The notes beneath the pieces are model-generated. The model did not search any database. It saw nothing but the letters and a program-made list of their open reading frames with translations, and had not been told where the DNA came from. A DNA stretch of 64,000 bases from Ascidiaceihabitans sp029251465. GTDB lineage: Bacteria; Pseudomonadota; Alphaproteobacteria; Rhodobacterales; Rhodobacteraceae. The stretch is from positions 930,001 through 994,000 of the forward strand of contig NZ_CP170633.1 of NCBI RefSeq assembly GCF_042932805.1. The letters are read 5' to 3'. A program made the translations under genes and the position numbers. Position 1 is the stretch's first letter; each line of letters opens with the position of its first letter. Shown piece by piece: positions 26,249 through 34,555 of this stretch.

Positions 26249-26281
26249 TTTCTGGGCCAAAACCGGATTCAGGCGGGTCTG

Positions 26282-27421
26282 CTACGTCGCTGTGTTGCCC
26301 ATGATATGGGCTTCTAAGGCCGCGAGACCTTCGTCCAGTCCAAGCCGCCCAAACCCCAACCGGAAACGATCGGTCGGTGTTTCGCCAAGGTCAGAGCGGT
26401 AAATCGTGCTGGGCAACAACAACACCCCGCTTTTTTCGACCAAAGACCGGCAGAACGCATCTACGCCTTCCGCCCCTTTGTAGCGCGGGAACGCCATACA
26501 AGACCCGTCCGGGCGGCGCCATTCGAACAAGTCCGGGTGCCGTGCAAAGAATGCGTCCCATTTTGGCAGGTTCTGATCCACGATTTCGCAGTTCCGACGC
26601 AAAAGCTGTGCGCGATTGTTCAATGCAATCTTGGTCAGTCGCTCGCTTGGGCCTGAATTGCAGATCGACAAATAGTGCTTCATCCGCTCCATTTTTGACA
26701 GGATTTCAGCGTCCTGGCAGGCGATCCACCCAATGCGCAGACCGGGCAGGCCAAATGATTTTGACATCACATTCAGCGACAGCCCGCGTTCGTAAACATC
26801 GGCGATAAAGGGCAGGTGGCGGGTGCCTGTTGGGCCAAGCCCGTTGAAAATTTCATCGTGCAGAATGTAGATGCCATGGGTGCGACACAAATCCACCAGC
26901 GCCATGTAGCGATCCAACGGCAGGATCGTGCCCGTCGGATTGTGCGGGAAATTAATGGTCATCAGTTTGGTGTTTGGTCTGATCGCAGCCTTGACCCGGT
27001 CAATATCCAACGACCAGCCATCGTTTGGATCCAGCGGCACGCCGGTGGCCTCGCAGATCGCGACGGGCAAGGTTTCATGGCTTTGATAGTTGGGGGTGAC
27101 GACGATGGCGTGGCTGTCGGCGTCAAGGATCACGTTGTTGGCTGCAAAAATGCCTTCGCTGGCGCCGGCGAAACACAAAATGTCGGATGCGGCCTGCCGT
27201 TTGTAGATGGTGGCAATCGTGGCGCGCAGATCGGGCGCGCCATAGGTTTCGGTGTAGCCGAGCGACATGCCGTCAAACTCTTCGCGTTCCTGCGGTGTTG
27301 CCATTGCCAGCAAATCGCGCATCGAAATGCTCTCGGCATCAGAGGCGGTCATGTGGTATCGCGCTTTGAACTCCCATTTTGAAAAGTGGGTCTCAAGGCG
27401 GAAGTCGGGCAATGTCGGCAT
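26282..27421 (-). CDS. PLP-dependent class I/II aminotransferase, 379 aa
   Basis: Fold type I aminotransferase: SLGYTETYGAPDLRATIA near the N-terminus, NFPHNPTGTILP (the Asn that contacts PLP), ILHDEIFNGLG, and the Schiff-base lysine in NVMSKSFGLPGLRIGW. I start it at 27421 (AGGTGA about 9 bp upstream); the frame is open to 27664, but that would overlap the divergent cyclodeaminase gene. The 43-bp spacer suggests shared control with that gene. Likely makes or uses a diamino or non-standard amino acid; the substrate is not known. Confidence 0.85.
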   Translation of the reverse strand: MPTLPDFRLETHFSKWEFKARYHMTASDAESISMRDLLAMATPQEREEFDGMSLGYTETYGAPDLRATIATIYKRQAASDILCFAGASEGIFAANNVILDADSHAIVVTPNYQSHETLPVAICEATGVPLDPNDGWSLDIDRVKAAIRPNTKLMTINFPHNPTGTILPLDRYMALVDLCRTHGIYILHDEIFNGLGPTGTRHLPFIADVYERGLSLNVMSKSFGLPGLRIGWIACQDAEILSKMERMKHYLSICNSGPSERLTKIALNNRAQLLRRNCEIVDQNLPKWDAFFARHPDLFEWRRPDGSCMAFPRYKGAEGVDAFCRSLVEKSGVLLLPSTIYRSDLGETPTDRFRLGFGRLGLDEGLAALEAHIMGNTAT

Positions 27422-27464
27422 TGTCGGGATCACCTGTTTGGGTTGCATAAGGGGCTGGCACGAC

Positions 27465-28415
27465 ATGATTATCTTGGATCGCGCGCAAATCGAAGACCTA
27501 ATTGATCTAGAGATCGCAGGGCAGGCAATCGCCGCCGCGTATATTGCTGCGAGCAGGGGGCACGTTAATTTGCCAGCGGTCGGGCATATCACCTTTCCCG
27601 ACCGATCTGCCGATTGCCACATCAAATACGGCCATGTGCAAGGCGATCCCAATTTTGTCATCAAGGTCGCGACCGGCTTTCCGCAGAATGCCGAAACGGG
27701 ATTGCCGACAGGAAACGGTGTGTCCCTTGTGATGTCTGCGCAAACGGGCGCTGTGAACGCGGTTTTACACGATCAGATGCTTTTGACGGATATTCGCACG
27801 GGGTTGGGTGGGGCCATCGCAACCAAGAATTTGGCCCGCGCCGATAGCCGTCGGGTTCTGGTCGTGGGGACCGGTCCACAGGCACTGCGGCAAATCCAAA
27901 GCCATATCGCTTTGATCGGTGACCATCTGACATTCGAGGTCTGGGGGCGGTCGAATGCCAAGGCCCAAGCGGTTGTCGCAGCTATGACCGGCAAGTGCGC
28001 GATTGCGGTTGCCCCGGATTTGGAGGCAGCAGCGTGCAAGGCGGATATCATCGTCACGGCAACCGGATCGAACACGCCCTTGATCAAGGACGAGTGGGTG
28101 AACAGAGGTACGCATGTCACAGCACTGGGCGCGGACGCGCCGGGCAAGCAAGAGCTTGAAACGAACCTCGTGGCCCGCGCTGATGTGTTGGTTGCGGATT
28201 CTAGTGCTCAATGTCTGGATCATGGAGAGTTCTGCCATGCCTTTGGTACTGCAAAGATACTGGCAACACAGGTTAGCGAACTCGGCCTTGTCCTATCAGG
28301 GGACGTGCGTGGGCGCACTGATCCCGCGCAAATCTCGATTGCCGATTTGACAGGGATCGCCGCCCAAGACATTGCAATTGCTAACGTTGTGCTGGCGGCA
28401 CAAGGCGCCAACTAG
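27465..28415 (+). CDS. ornithine cyclodeaminase/mu-crystallin family protein, 316 aa
   Basis: The start at 27465 follows AAGGGG and gives MIILDRAQIEDLIDLE, the usual N-terminus of the family. Residues around 60-70 hold IKYGHV and KVATGFPQN, the substrate-binding lysines and arginine region. The NAD-binding motif is VLVVGTGPQALRQI, and DIIVTATGSNTPLI is typical. Members are ornithine cyclodeaminases, alanine or other amino acid dehydrogenases, or ketimine reductases, so only the family is secure. It pairs head to head with the aminotransferase: one may make the keto or imine form the other reduces. Confidence 0.85.
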   Translation: MIILDRAQIEDLIDLEIAGQAIAAAYIAASRGHVNLPAVGHITFPDRSADCHIKYGHVQGDPNFVIKVATGFPQNAETGLPTGNGVSLVMSAQTGAVNAVLHDQMLLTDIRTGLGGAIATKNLARADSRRVLVVGTGPQALRQIQSHIALIGDHLTFEVWGRSNAKAQAVVAAMTGKCAIAVAPDLEAAACKADIIVTATGSNTPLIKDEWVNRGTHVTALGADAPGKQELETNLVARADVLVADSSAQCLDHGEFCHAFGTAKILATQVSELGLVLSGDVRGRTDPAQISIADLTGIAAQDIAIANVVLAAQGAN

Positions 28416-28579
28416 GCGGTGCAAACGCACGTTACCGTCATGCACTCAAATCCTGCGATTGCTTGATGGGCTGCGTGGGATGAAAACGACGATCATTTTA
28501 CGATCGCCTAGCGCTCCGAAGATGCCCCCAATCCCGACCAGCAAAAACAACTCGCTTAGAGGCAGGTTGTTTAAAAACA

Positions 28580-28593
28580 GTACATCATTGTAC
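28580..28593. promoter_or_regulatory. inverted repeat upstream of the LysR gene
   Basis: GTACA (28580-28584) and TGTAC (28589-28593) flank a 4-bp spacer, 62 bp before the LysR-type gene. LysR proteins bind dyads near their own promoters, so this is a weak operator candidate. Confidence 0.3.
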
Positions 28594-28654
28594 AAAATTG
28601 CGTATTAGTGGTGTGCCAATGAGCCACCTCATTGAGTGACAAAAGGATTTAACC

Positions 28655-29560
28655 ATGCTGGGTGCGCAGAATTTAGACTGGGAAGACGTGAAGAGTTTCG
28701 CAGTAGTTGCTGTTGCGGGATCAGTGCGTCGCGCCGCCAAGGAACTGAACGTGCATCATTCAACCGTCAGTCGCCGGATGGACAGTCTAGAACACGCGCT
28801 AGGGACCAAATTATTTGATCGCAAACCCGAAGGCTTTGTTCTGACCTCCGCTGGCGAGAGGTTTGCGTCTACCGTGCAAGAATGCGGGCTGCGTTTGAAC
28901 GATGCGGAGCGGTTCATCTCGGGCCAGGACCGCGACCTGAGCGGTATTGTCACCGTCACAATGGCTGAATCTATGGCCGTTCATGCATTTGCGCCACGAT
29001 TGGCAGAATTTGCGGAAACTCATCCCAACATCGAAGTACACATGATCATGACCACAAAAGTTGTGGATATTTCGCGGCGCGAGGCCGATATTGCCCTGCG
29101 TATCGACAACAATCCACCCCAAACATTGGTCGGAAAGCGGCTCTATCCTTATTATCAAACGGTCTATGCGACCCAAGATTATCTCGATTCACATGACTTT
29201 GAAAACGATCCTGAGTCTGCGCGCTGGGTGGCTTGGCACGCAGGCAAGAACAGGTTTCCTGCGTGGACAAAAGAGGCTGGATTTGGCGGCGTGCCGCTTT
29301 GGGGGCATTTCCCGGAACCTTCTATGCAACAAGCAGCGGCGCGGGGCGGAATGGGGTTGGCAATGCTGCCGTGCATCATGGGCGACAATGATCCCGAGCT
29401 GGTACGTGCCACGACGCGCAAGCCGATGAAAGCACGTGATATTTGGTTGCTTACACACGCTGATCTGCGCAGAACAGCACGGATCAAAGCCTTTATGACC
29501 TTTGCCGAAAAGGTTATGCGAGACGCGAAATCGCAGTTTTTGGGAAAGACTGGTGCGTGA
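28655..29560 (+). CDS. LysR-family transcriptional regulator, 301 aa
   Basis: An N-terminal winged helix-turn-helix with VAGSVRRAAKELNVHHSTVSRRMDSLEHALGTKLFDRKPEGFVLT (about residues 18-62) is followed by a periplasmic-binding-protein-like effector domain (IEVHMIMTTKVVDISRREADIALRI). Ribosome site AAAGGATTTAACC. The HxSTVSRRMDSLE form is that of the group that usually acts alone without a neighbouring target operon. The next gene, a MAPEG protein 106 bp later, may be the target. Confidence 0.92.
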   Translation: MLGAQNLDWEDVKSFAVVAVAGSVRRAAKELNVHHSTVSRRMDSLEHALGTKLFDRKPEGFVLTSAGERFASTVQECGLRLNDAERFISGQDRDLSGIVTVTMAESMAVHAFAPRLAEFAETHPNIEVHMIMTTKVVDISRREADIALRIDNNPPQTLVGKRLYPYYQTVYATQDYLDSHDFENDPESARWVAWHAGKNRFPAWTKEAGFGGVPLWGHFPEPSMQQAAARGGMGLAMLPCIMGDNDPELVRATTRKPMKARDIWLLTHADLRRTARIKAFMTFAEKVMRDAKSQFLGKTGA

Positions 29561-29589
29561 ATGCGCCACTCTGGTGCGCAATGCGCCGA
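29551..29589. repeat. two near-identical tandem dyads TGGTGCG..ATGCGCC
   Basis: TGGTGCGTGAATGCGCCA (29551-29568) and TGGTGCGCAATGCGCCGA (29572-29589) repeat with a 3-bp spacer; each is itself a dyad (GGTGCG/TGCGCC). The first covers the end of the LysR gene; the pair lies about 80 bp before the MAPEG gene and could be paired regulator sites. Confidence 0.4.
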
Positions 29590-29666
29590 TGACAATGTAA
29601 ATTTGCTACGCCAGAAATGTGTTTGAACCAACGGGACCGATCCGTCCGCATGACTGGAGACACACC

Positions 29667-30089
29667 ATGGAATTTCCTTACATCGCCGCATTTGTCGGTG
29701 CATTTTTAATCATTATGCAACAGGTGTTTATGATGATCACAGGCACGCACCGGGGAAAGGTCGCAATTGGCGTTGGATTTGGTGATGACAACGAATTGGA
29801 GCGGAAAATTCGCCGTCACGGGAACCTCGCGGAAAATGCCGCGATCTTTCTTGTTGTGCTAGGTTTTGCTGAAATTCTGTCAGGTGGCGGCATGGTTACA
29901 ACCATCATTGGTGTGGTTTTTCTCGTGTCACGCATCGCTCATGCGACGGCGTTTTCATCGCTGGCGGGCTCTCATGGGCAGGAAAACAGCGCGCGGATTT
30001 ATGTGTTGTGCCGGCTGTTTGGCGCGCTTGGCACTGGGCTGTCTGGCATCGTTCTTGGCGTGTACTTGTTGTATCTGCTGGCGATGTAA
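29667..30089 (+). CDS. MAPEG-family membrane protein, 140 aa
   Basis: Four hydrophobic helices and the family signature ELERKIRRHGNLAENAAIFLVVLGFAE (about residues 46-72), the glutathione-binding helix 2 of MAPEG proteins, with a later VSRIAHATAFS. Normal length. The start at 29667 follows TGGAGAC. Members are glutathione-dependent membrane transferases or peroxidases; the bacterial role is mostly unknown. Confidence 0.85.
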   Translation: MEFPYIAAFVGAFLIIMQQVFMMITGTHRGKVAIGVGFGDDNELERKIRRHGNLAENAAIFLVVLGFAEILSGGGMVTTIIGVVFLVSRIAHATAFSSLAGSHGQENSARIYVLCRLFGALGTGLSGIVLGVYLLYLLAM

Positions 30090-30334
30090 ATCGGGCGTAG
30101 TGCGTACCTGAAATCGTCTGGGACGTTGAACATGCCAAACGTCACCACGATACTTTGAATACTACGACAATTGGTATGAAAATTGTCGCTTTGTCGGGGG
30201 CAGGGCCATTCAGGTTCTCCATCAAGACGTAGAGATTGATGCGACTTTGATTTCCAGGGAACCAGAGTTGAGACCAAAGAGCGGAGTGTGGACGATTGGG
30301 ACTGTGTGGGCCTAACGGATTTAGCTTTCGCGCG

Positions 30335-31117
30335 TCACGCAATCCCGAGAAACCCAAGCTGTACGTCCAATTGGCATTGCCCCATCTGATGTCCGGACAC
30401 AGTTGGTTTGCCATTTGCTTGGGCTGCCAAACAAAGCGTCGTTGGGGTGGCGCGCGTGATGACGTCGCATACCAGTTTCGCAGATTTGATGTCTTGATCC
30501 GTGAACGGCTGCGGGTCTTGTAAATCTTTCCCAAGAGTTGTCGCATTGATCAAGATAGCGCCAGCTTTTGTGGATTGTGAAACAACCACGTCGGGCCAGT
30601 GCTGCGCTATCAGATCGTTCACGGATTTCGCGCGCTCTTTATCCGTTTCGCTAAGGATCAATTGCGAAATGCCCCTTTCGCACAGGGCATCGACGATGGC
30701 TATTCCAGCCCCACCGCCGGCCCCCAAAACATGCGCCACACCGTTTTTGATAGGAATTCCGGCCGCATCGATCGCTGCGCACATCGCCAAGCCGTCCGTT
30801 GCATCCCCGATCAACCGGCCATTTTTGGATCGTACGGTATTGACCGCGCCCAACCGCGCGGCGCGCGTGCTGCAGTTGTCCATGGCGATAAACGCGGCCT
30901 GTTTATGCGGATAGGTGACCGAGCATCCGATCATGTTGGCGCTGTGGCGTAGCAATTCCCAAAACCCCGACACGCCTGATTGGGACACGTCCAGTGGCAC
31001 CATGGCAATGTCTAACCCTTTCGCATCAAAGGCAGAATTGAAGGTTGGGGGCGAAAATACATTTGCAATCGGACTGCCGATGATCGGGATAATTTTGGTT
31101 TTTCCGGTGATGGGCAT
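30335..31117 (-). CDS. shikimate dehydrogenase-like (AroE family) oxidoreductase, 260 aa
   Basis: An N-terminal shikimate-binding-like domain with IIGSPIANVFSPPTFNSAF and the catalytic-lysine region CSVTYPHKQAAFIAMD, then TDGLAMCAAID and a Rossmann motif VLGAGGGAGIAIVDAL. It is divergent from a GntR regulator that controls an ABC importer operon, and it lies away from other aro genes, so it is more likely a catabolic quinate/shikimate-type enzyme than the biosynthetic AroE. The C-terminal GHQMGQCQLDVQLGFLG matches the family end. Cofactor choice is not clear. Confidence 0.8.
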   Translation of the reverse strand: MPITGKTKIIPIIGSPIANVFSPPTFNSAFDAKGLDIAMVPLDVSQSGVSGFWELLRHSANMIGCSVTYPHKQAAFIAMDNCSTRAARLGAVNTVRSKNGRLIGDATDGLAMCAAIDAAGIPIKNGVAHVLGAGGGAGIAIVDALCERGISQLILSETDKERAKSVNDLIAQHWPDVVVSQSTKAGAILINATTLGKDLQDPQPFTDQDIKSAKLVCDVITRATPTTLCLAAQANGKPTVSGHQMGQCQLDVQLGFLGIA

Positions 31118-31133
31118 CTTGAGGCTTTCAAAA

Positions 31134-31865
31134 ATGGGCTTGACTCATTGTCTTCAATATTGCGAAAAATATCCAACATTTTTTAAAAAGGTGAACGAAT
31201 TGCTGTTTGGCGGACGTAGATCAGAAGACGACACTGTGGTTGAAATGCTGGCCTCTGCGATCCGGCGCGACATTTCGTTTGGCGTGCTGCGCCCTGATCA
31301 AAAGCTCAAGATCACGGACCTGCGGCAAAGCTATGGTGGATCCAACCATTCGATGCGCGAAACGCTGCGCATTTTGTCCTCCGAAGGGGTGGTCGAAGCA
31401 ACCAATCAACGGGGTTTTCGCGTCACCTCAGCCACCGAAGACGATCTTCGTGATATTCTACTGGTGCGCCTTGAGGTTGAAAAACTGGGTCTTAAACGCT
31501 CGCTTGAGCGCGGCGATGTCGCATGGGAAAGCCGTGTGATTGCAGCCCTGCACGCGGTCAGCCGTGCTGATGGTCAAGTTCAAGACAACCCTGATGACGT
31601 GACGGCCTTGCAATGGGACGAGGCCTGCCGGGATCTGAGTATGGCGCTGATTTCGTCCAGTGGTTCGCCAAGGTTAAGCACGATGGCGGCACAATTTTAC
31701 GGCCAATCGCGGCGTTTTCGTCTCGCGCTTTTGCGCGAAGGTCGCATTGATTTTGCCGCGCGCGCGGTGCGCAGGGCCCAATTGCAAGACGCCGTTATTG
31801 CACGTGACGAGACACGCGCGCTTGGGGTTCTTGAAGACGATATTGGTGCCGATTTGGGCGCCTGA
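31134..31865 (+). CDS. GntR-family transcriptional regulator (FCD type), 243 aa
   Basis: A winged helix near residues 25-90 (LRPDQKLKITDLRQSYGGSNHSMRETLRILSSEGVVEATNQRGFRV) and a helical FCD-like effector domain after it. The open frame reaches back to 30915, but that would lie inside the divergent AroE-like gene; I take the ATG at 31134 with GAGG 11 bp upstream. GTG at 31191 is another choice. It likely controls the ABC operon starting 35 bp downstream and the divergent gene. Confidence 0.8.
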   Translation: MGLTHCLQYCEKYPTFFKKVNELLFGGRRSEDDTVVEMLASAIRRDISFGVLRPDQKLKITDLRQSYGGSNHSMRETLRILSSEGVVEATNQRGFRVTSATEDDLRDILLVRLEVEKLGLKRSLERGDVAWESRVIAALHAVSRADGQVQDNPDDVTALQWDEACRDLSMALISSSGSPRLSTMAAQFYGQSRRFRLALLREGRIDFAARAVRRAQLQDAVIARDETRALGVLEDDIGADLGA

Positions 31866-31899
31866 AATAACACAGAACGGATCATTTAGGGAGGAAACA

Positions 31900-32919
31900 A
31901 TGGTCATTTTCAACAGACGTCAGACACTGGGCCTGATCGGTGCGGCGGCGGCGTCCAGCCTTGCAGCACCAGCAATTGCGCAAAACAAAAAGATCGTGGT
32001 GGGGGCGTTGCGCTTCACGTCGCATTCCGCCAGCTTTATCGCGGCAGAGCGTGACTATTTCAAAGCCGCTGGCCTTGATGTCGAATTGCGCTTTTTCCAA
32101 GCCGCACAGCCCATGGCCGTGGCCATCGCGTCAGGTGATGTCGATTACGCCGTAACGGCGATCTCGGGTGGCTTGATTTCACTGGCTGACAAGGGCGCGA
32201 TCAAAGTCATCGGCGGCGCGCTCAGCGAAGAACCGGGCATTGACGGTCAAAAAATCCTTGTCTCAGACGCAGCATTTCAGGCTGGTGTCACAACACCGGC
32301 AGGTCTGGCAGGCAAGAAATTCGGGATTTCAACTGCCGGATCGTCCTTTCACTACATGGGCTCCAAAATCGCGCAGGCCGAAGGTGTCGACATGTCGTTC
32401 ACGCCGCTGCAAAAAGTCGGAGCGATCATTGGCGCGCTTAAATCCGGCCAGATCGATGCATGGTCCATCGTGCCGCACATCGCCAAACCGCTCGCAGGGT
32501 CTGGCGCGGTTCACATCATCGGGAATGTGTCCGATTATTTGCCGAACTATCAGGTCACAACGGTGTTCACATCCGCCAAAAACGCAAGCGACGAACGCGG
32601 CCAGACGGCCGATTTCATCAAGGCCTTTGGCATGGGGGCAAATGACTATAACGCCACCATGATCGACAAAGCCAGCGGCGAGGACGGCGTTAATGACATG
32701 GTCGATCTGATCCATAAATACGTCTACACGGATCGTCCGCGTGAAAAAGCAGCACCGTCCATCATCAATGGCACGATGCGGATCAATGAGGGCGCGCGCC
32801 TGAACACGGCGTCGGTTCAGGATCAGCTGAGCTGGTTCCAGTCCGAGGGCCTTATTGATGGTGACATCACCCTCGATACGTTCGTTGACACCAGCTACGT
32901 CGACACCTTTGAGGCCTAA
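31900..32919 (+). CDS. ABC transporter substrate-binding protein (NMT1/TauA/SsuA type), 339 aa
   Basis: Excellent ribosome site GGGAGGAAAC before 31900. A signal peptide with twin arginines (NRRQTLGLIGAAAASSLAAPAIAQ) may be Tat-dependent. The mature protein has the NMT1-like features HSASFIAAERDYFKAAGLDVELRFF and IASGDVDYAVTAISGG. The ATPase and permease of the same importer follow. Family ligands include sulfonates, nitrate, thiamine precursors and aromatic acids; the FAD oxidoreductase and AroE-like neighbours hint at an organic acid. Confidence 0.88.
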   Translation: MVIFNRRQTLGLIGAAAASSLAAPAIAQNKKIVVGALRFTSHSASFIAAERDYFKAAGLDVELRFFQAAQPMAVAIASGDVDYAVTAISGGLISLADKGAIKVIGGALSEEPGIDGQKILVSDAAFQAGVTTPAGLAGKKFGISTAGSSFHYMGSKIAQAEGVDMSFTPLQKVGAIIGALKSGQIDAWSIVPHIAKPLAGSGAVHIIGNVSDYLPNYQVTTVFTSAKNASDERGQTADFIKAFGMGANDYNATMIDKASGEDGVNDMVDLIHKYVYTDRPREKAAPSIINGTMRINEGARLNTASVQDQLSWFQSEGLIDGDITLDTFVDTSYVDTFEA

Positions 32920-32985
32920 GGTCTAAAACACGGCTGGCCGCTGTTTGATGTGGCCAGCCGATGTCTCTTTGTTCAGGAAAAATTC

Positions 32986-33753
32986 ATGGATATTCGCTTG
33001 GATGCGATCAGTCATTCCTATGGCGACACAGAAGTCTTGCGTGACATTTCGCTGGATATTCCAACCGGCAAAATCGTCTGCCTTGTCGGCCCGTCTGGCT
33101 GTGGCAAATCGACGTTGCTGCGTCTGCTGGGCGGGCTAGAGCGACCGTCTGCGGGGCGGGTTTTGCAGCTTGGGTCGCCACCAGAGGGCTGCCTGAATCC
33201 GCTGACGTATGTGTTTCAGGATTTTGCGCTGCTGCCTTGGCGTTCGGTGCATGGAAATATTTCACTGGTGCTCGAAGATCACGGCATCAAAGGTGCGCGT
33301 GCGAACGATATTATCGCGGATGTTCTGGCGCGCACCAAGCTGAGTGATTTCAAAAACGCGCTGCCGCGGCAATTGTCCGGTGGCATGAAACAACGGGTCG
33401 CCATTGCGCGCGCGCTGGCCGTCAAACCGGCGGTGATGTTGATGGATGAACCGCTGTCTGCCCTTGATAGCCAGACCCGCGAATTGTTGATGGATGATCT
33501 GGTGACCTTGTGGACCCGCCAGCCGTTCACCGCCTGTTATGTCACCCATAATCTGGCCGAAGCCGTGCGACTGGGCCACCAGATTGTCGTCTTGTCCCGT
33601 CGTCCCGGTCAAATCCGCGAGGTCGTCGAAATCGAAACGCCCTTGGCTGCACGTGGTCACGGAGATGCCGAGTTAGAGCGCACGCAGAAACACCTTTGGG
33701 ATTTGATGCGCGAAGAGGCCCGCGCCGCTGATGAGGAATTGCTTGATGTCTGA
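32986..33753 (+). CDS. ABC transporter ATP-binding protein (TauB/SsuB type), 255 aa
   Basis: Walker A is GPSGCGKST (residues 35-43), the Q-loop VFQDFALLPW, the signature LSGGMKQRVAIARAL, Walker B VMLMDEPLSALD and the switch YVTHNLAEA. VFQDFALLPWR and the SRRPGQI segment near the end fit the nitrate/sulfonate/taurine group. Start at 32986 (AGGA before it). It overlaps the permease gene by 8 bp. Confidence 0.92.
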   Translation: MDIRLDAISHSYGDTEVLRDISLDIPTGKIVCLVGPSGCGKSTLLRLLGGLERPSAGRVLQLGSPPEGCLNPLTYVFQDFALLPWRSVHGNISLVLEDHGIKGARANDIIADVLARTKLSDFKNALPRQLSGGMKQRVAIARALAVKPAVMLMDEPLSALDSQTRELLMDDLVTLWTRQPFTACYVTHNLAEAVRLGHQIVVLSRRPGQIREVVEIETPLAARGHGDAELERTQKHLWDLMREEARAADEELLDV

Positions 33754-34555
33754 TGCAACGCCAAAAACCCAACCGATCGAGGTCCGATTTCGCGGCGGCG
33801 GGTTCGCGCCAAAATCACGCCGCTGGGTCGGACTGATCGTTTTCGTCTTTTTGATCGCAATCATGGAAATCGGTACACAAAGTGGGTTTGTGTCGTCGCT
33901 GACCTTGCCAAAACCGTCCGACGTGCTGGCGACCTTTGCAGAGCTGTGGGACAGTGGATTATTGTTCAAACACCTGTTCCCATCCCTCAGTCGTCTTGCT
34001 GTGGGGGCCACGATTGGTGCGACAATCGGGATCGCGGTTGGCGTCATGATCGGGCTGTTTTCTTACGTGCGCGCAGGTTTGGTGCCGCTGGTGGCCGCGA
34101 TCTTTCCGATCCCCAAAATCGCCTTGTTGCCGTTGTTTGTAATCTGGTTCGGGATCGACGAGGCCAGCAAATACGCCCTGATCGCCTTTGGCACGTTCAC
34201 GCCCACGGTCGTCGCCACCTACGGCGCGGTCGACAACGTTGACCGGTCGCTGATCCGCATGGGTCAAAGTTTTGGGCTGTCGTGGTTTTCGATTGTTCGC
34301 AAGATCGTTTTGCCAGGGGCCATGCCCGGTATCTTGTCCGGTCTTCGCATTTCACTGGCGATTGCGATTATTCTGCTGGTCGCTGCCGAAATGCTGGGGG
34401 CCGAATACGGAATTGGTGCCTACATCCTAGAGGCCGGATCGCTGTATGATCTGGAGCGCCTCTTTGCTGGCGTCGTGATCCTGTCGCTGTTGGGCGTCAT
34501 TCTAAGCACTGTGATCGGCGCGATTGAGCGTCGCCTTCTTGGTTGGCGATCATGA
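33746..34555 (+). CDS. ABC transporter permease (TauC/SsuC type), 269 aa
   Basis: Six hydrophobic helices with the BPD-transport EAA loop read as AVDNVDRSLIRMGQSFGLSWFSIVRKIVLPGAMPGILSGLR. The start at 33746 follows GAGGAATTGCTTG inside the ATPase gene. It ends in an ATGA overlap with the FAD oxidoreductase, so the enzyme is tied to transport. Confidence 0.92.
   Translation: MSDATPKTQPIEVRFRGGGFAPKSRRWVGLIVFVFLIAIMEIGTQSGFVSSLTLPKPSDVLATFAELWDSGLLFKHLFPSLSRLAVGATIGATIGIAVGVMIGLFSYVRAGLVPLVAAIFPIPKIALLPLFVIWFGIDEASKYALIAFGTFTPTVVATYGAVDNVDRSLIRMGQSFGLSWFSIVRKIVLPGAMPGILSGLRISLAIAIILLVAAEMLGAEYGIGAYILEAGSLYDLERLFAGVVILSLLGVILSTVIGAIERRLLGWRS

Noticed and set aside
26282..27664. 460-aa form of the aminotransferase
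   Set aside because: The first 81 residues would be antisense to the cyclodeaminase gene and do not match the family; 27421 has a ribosome site.
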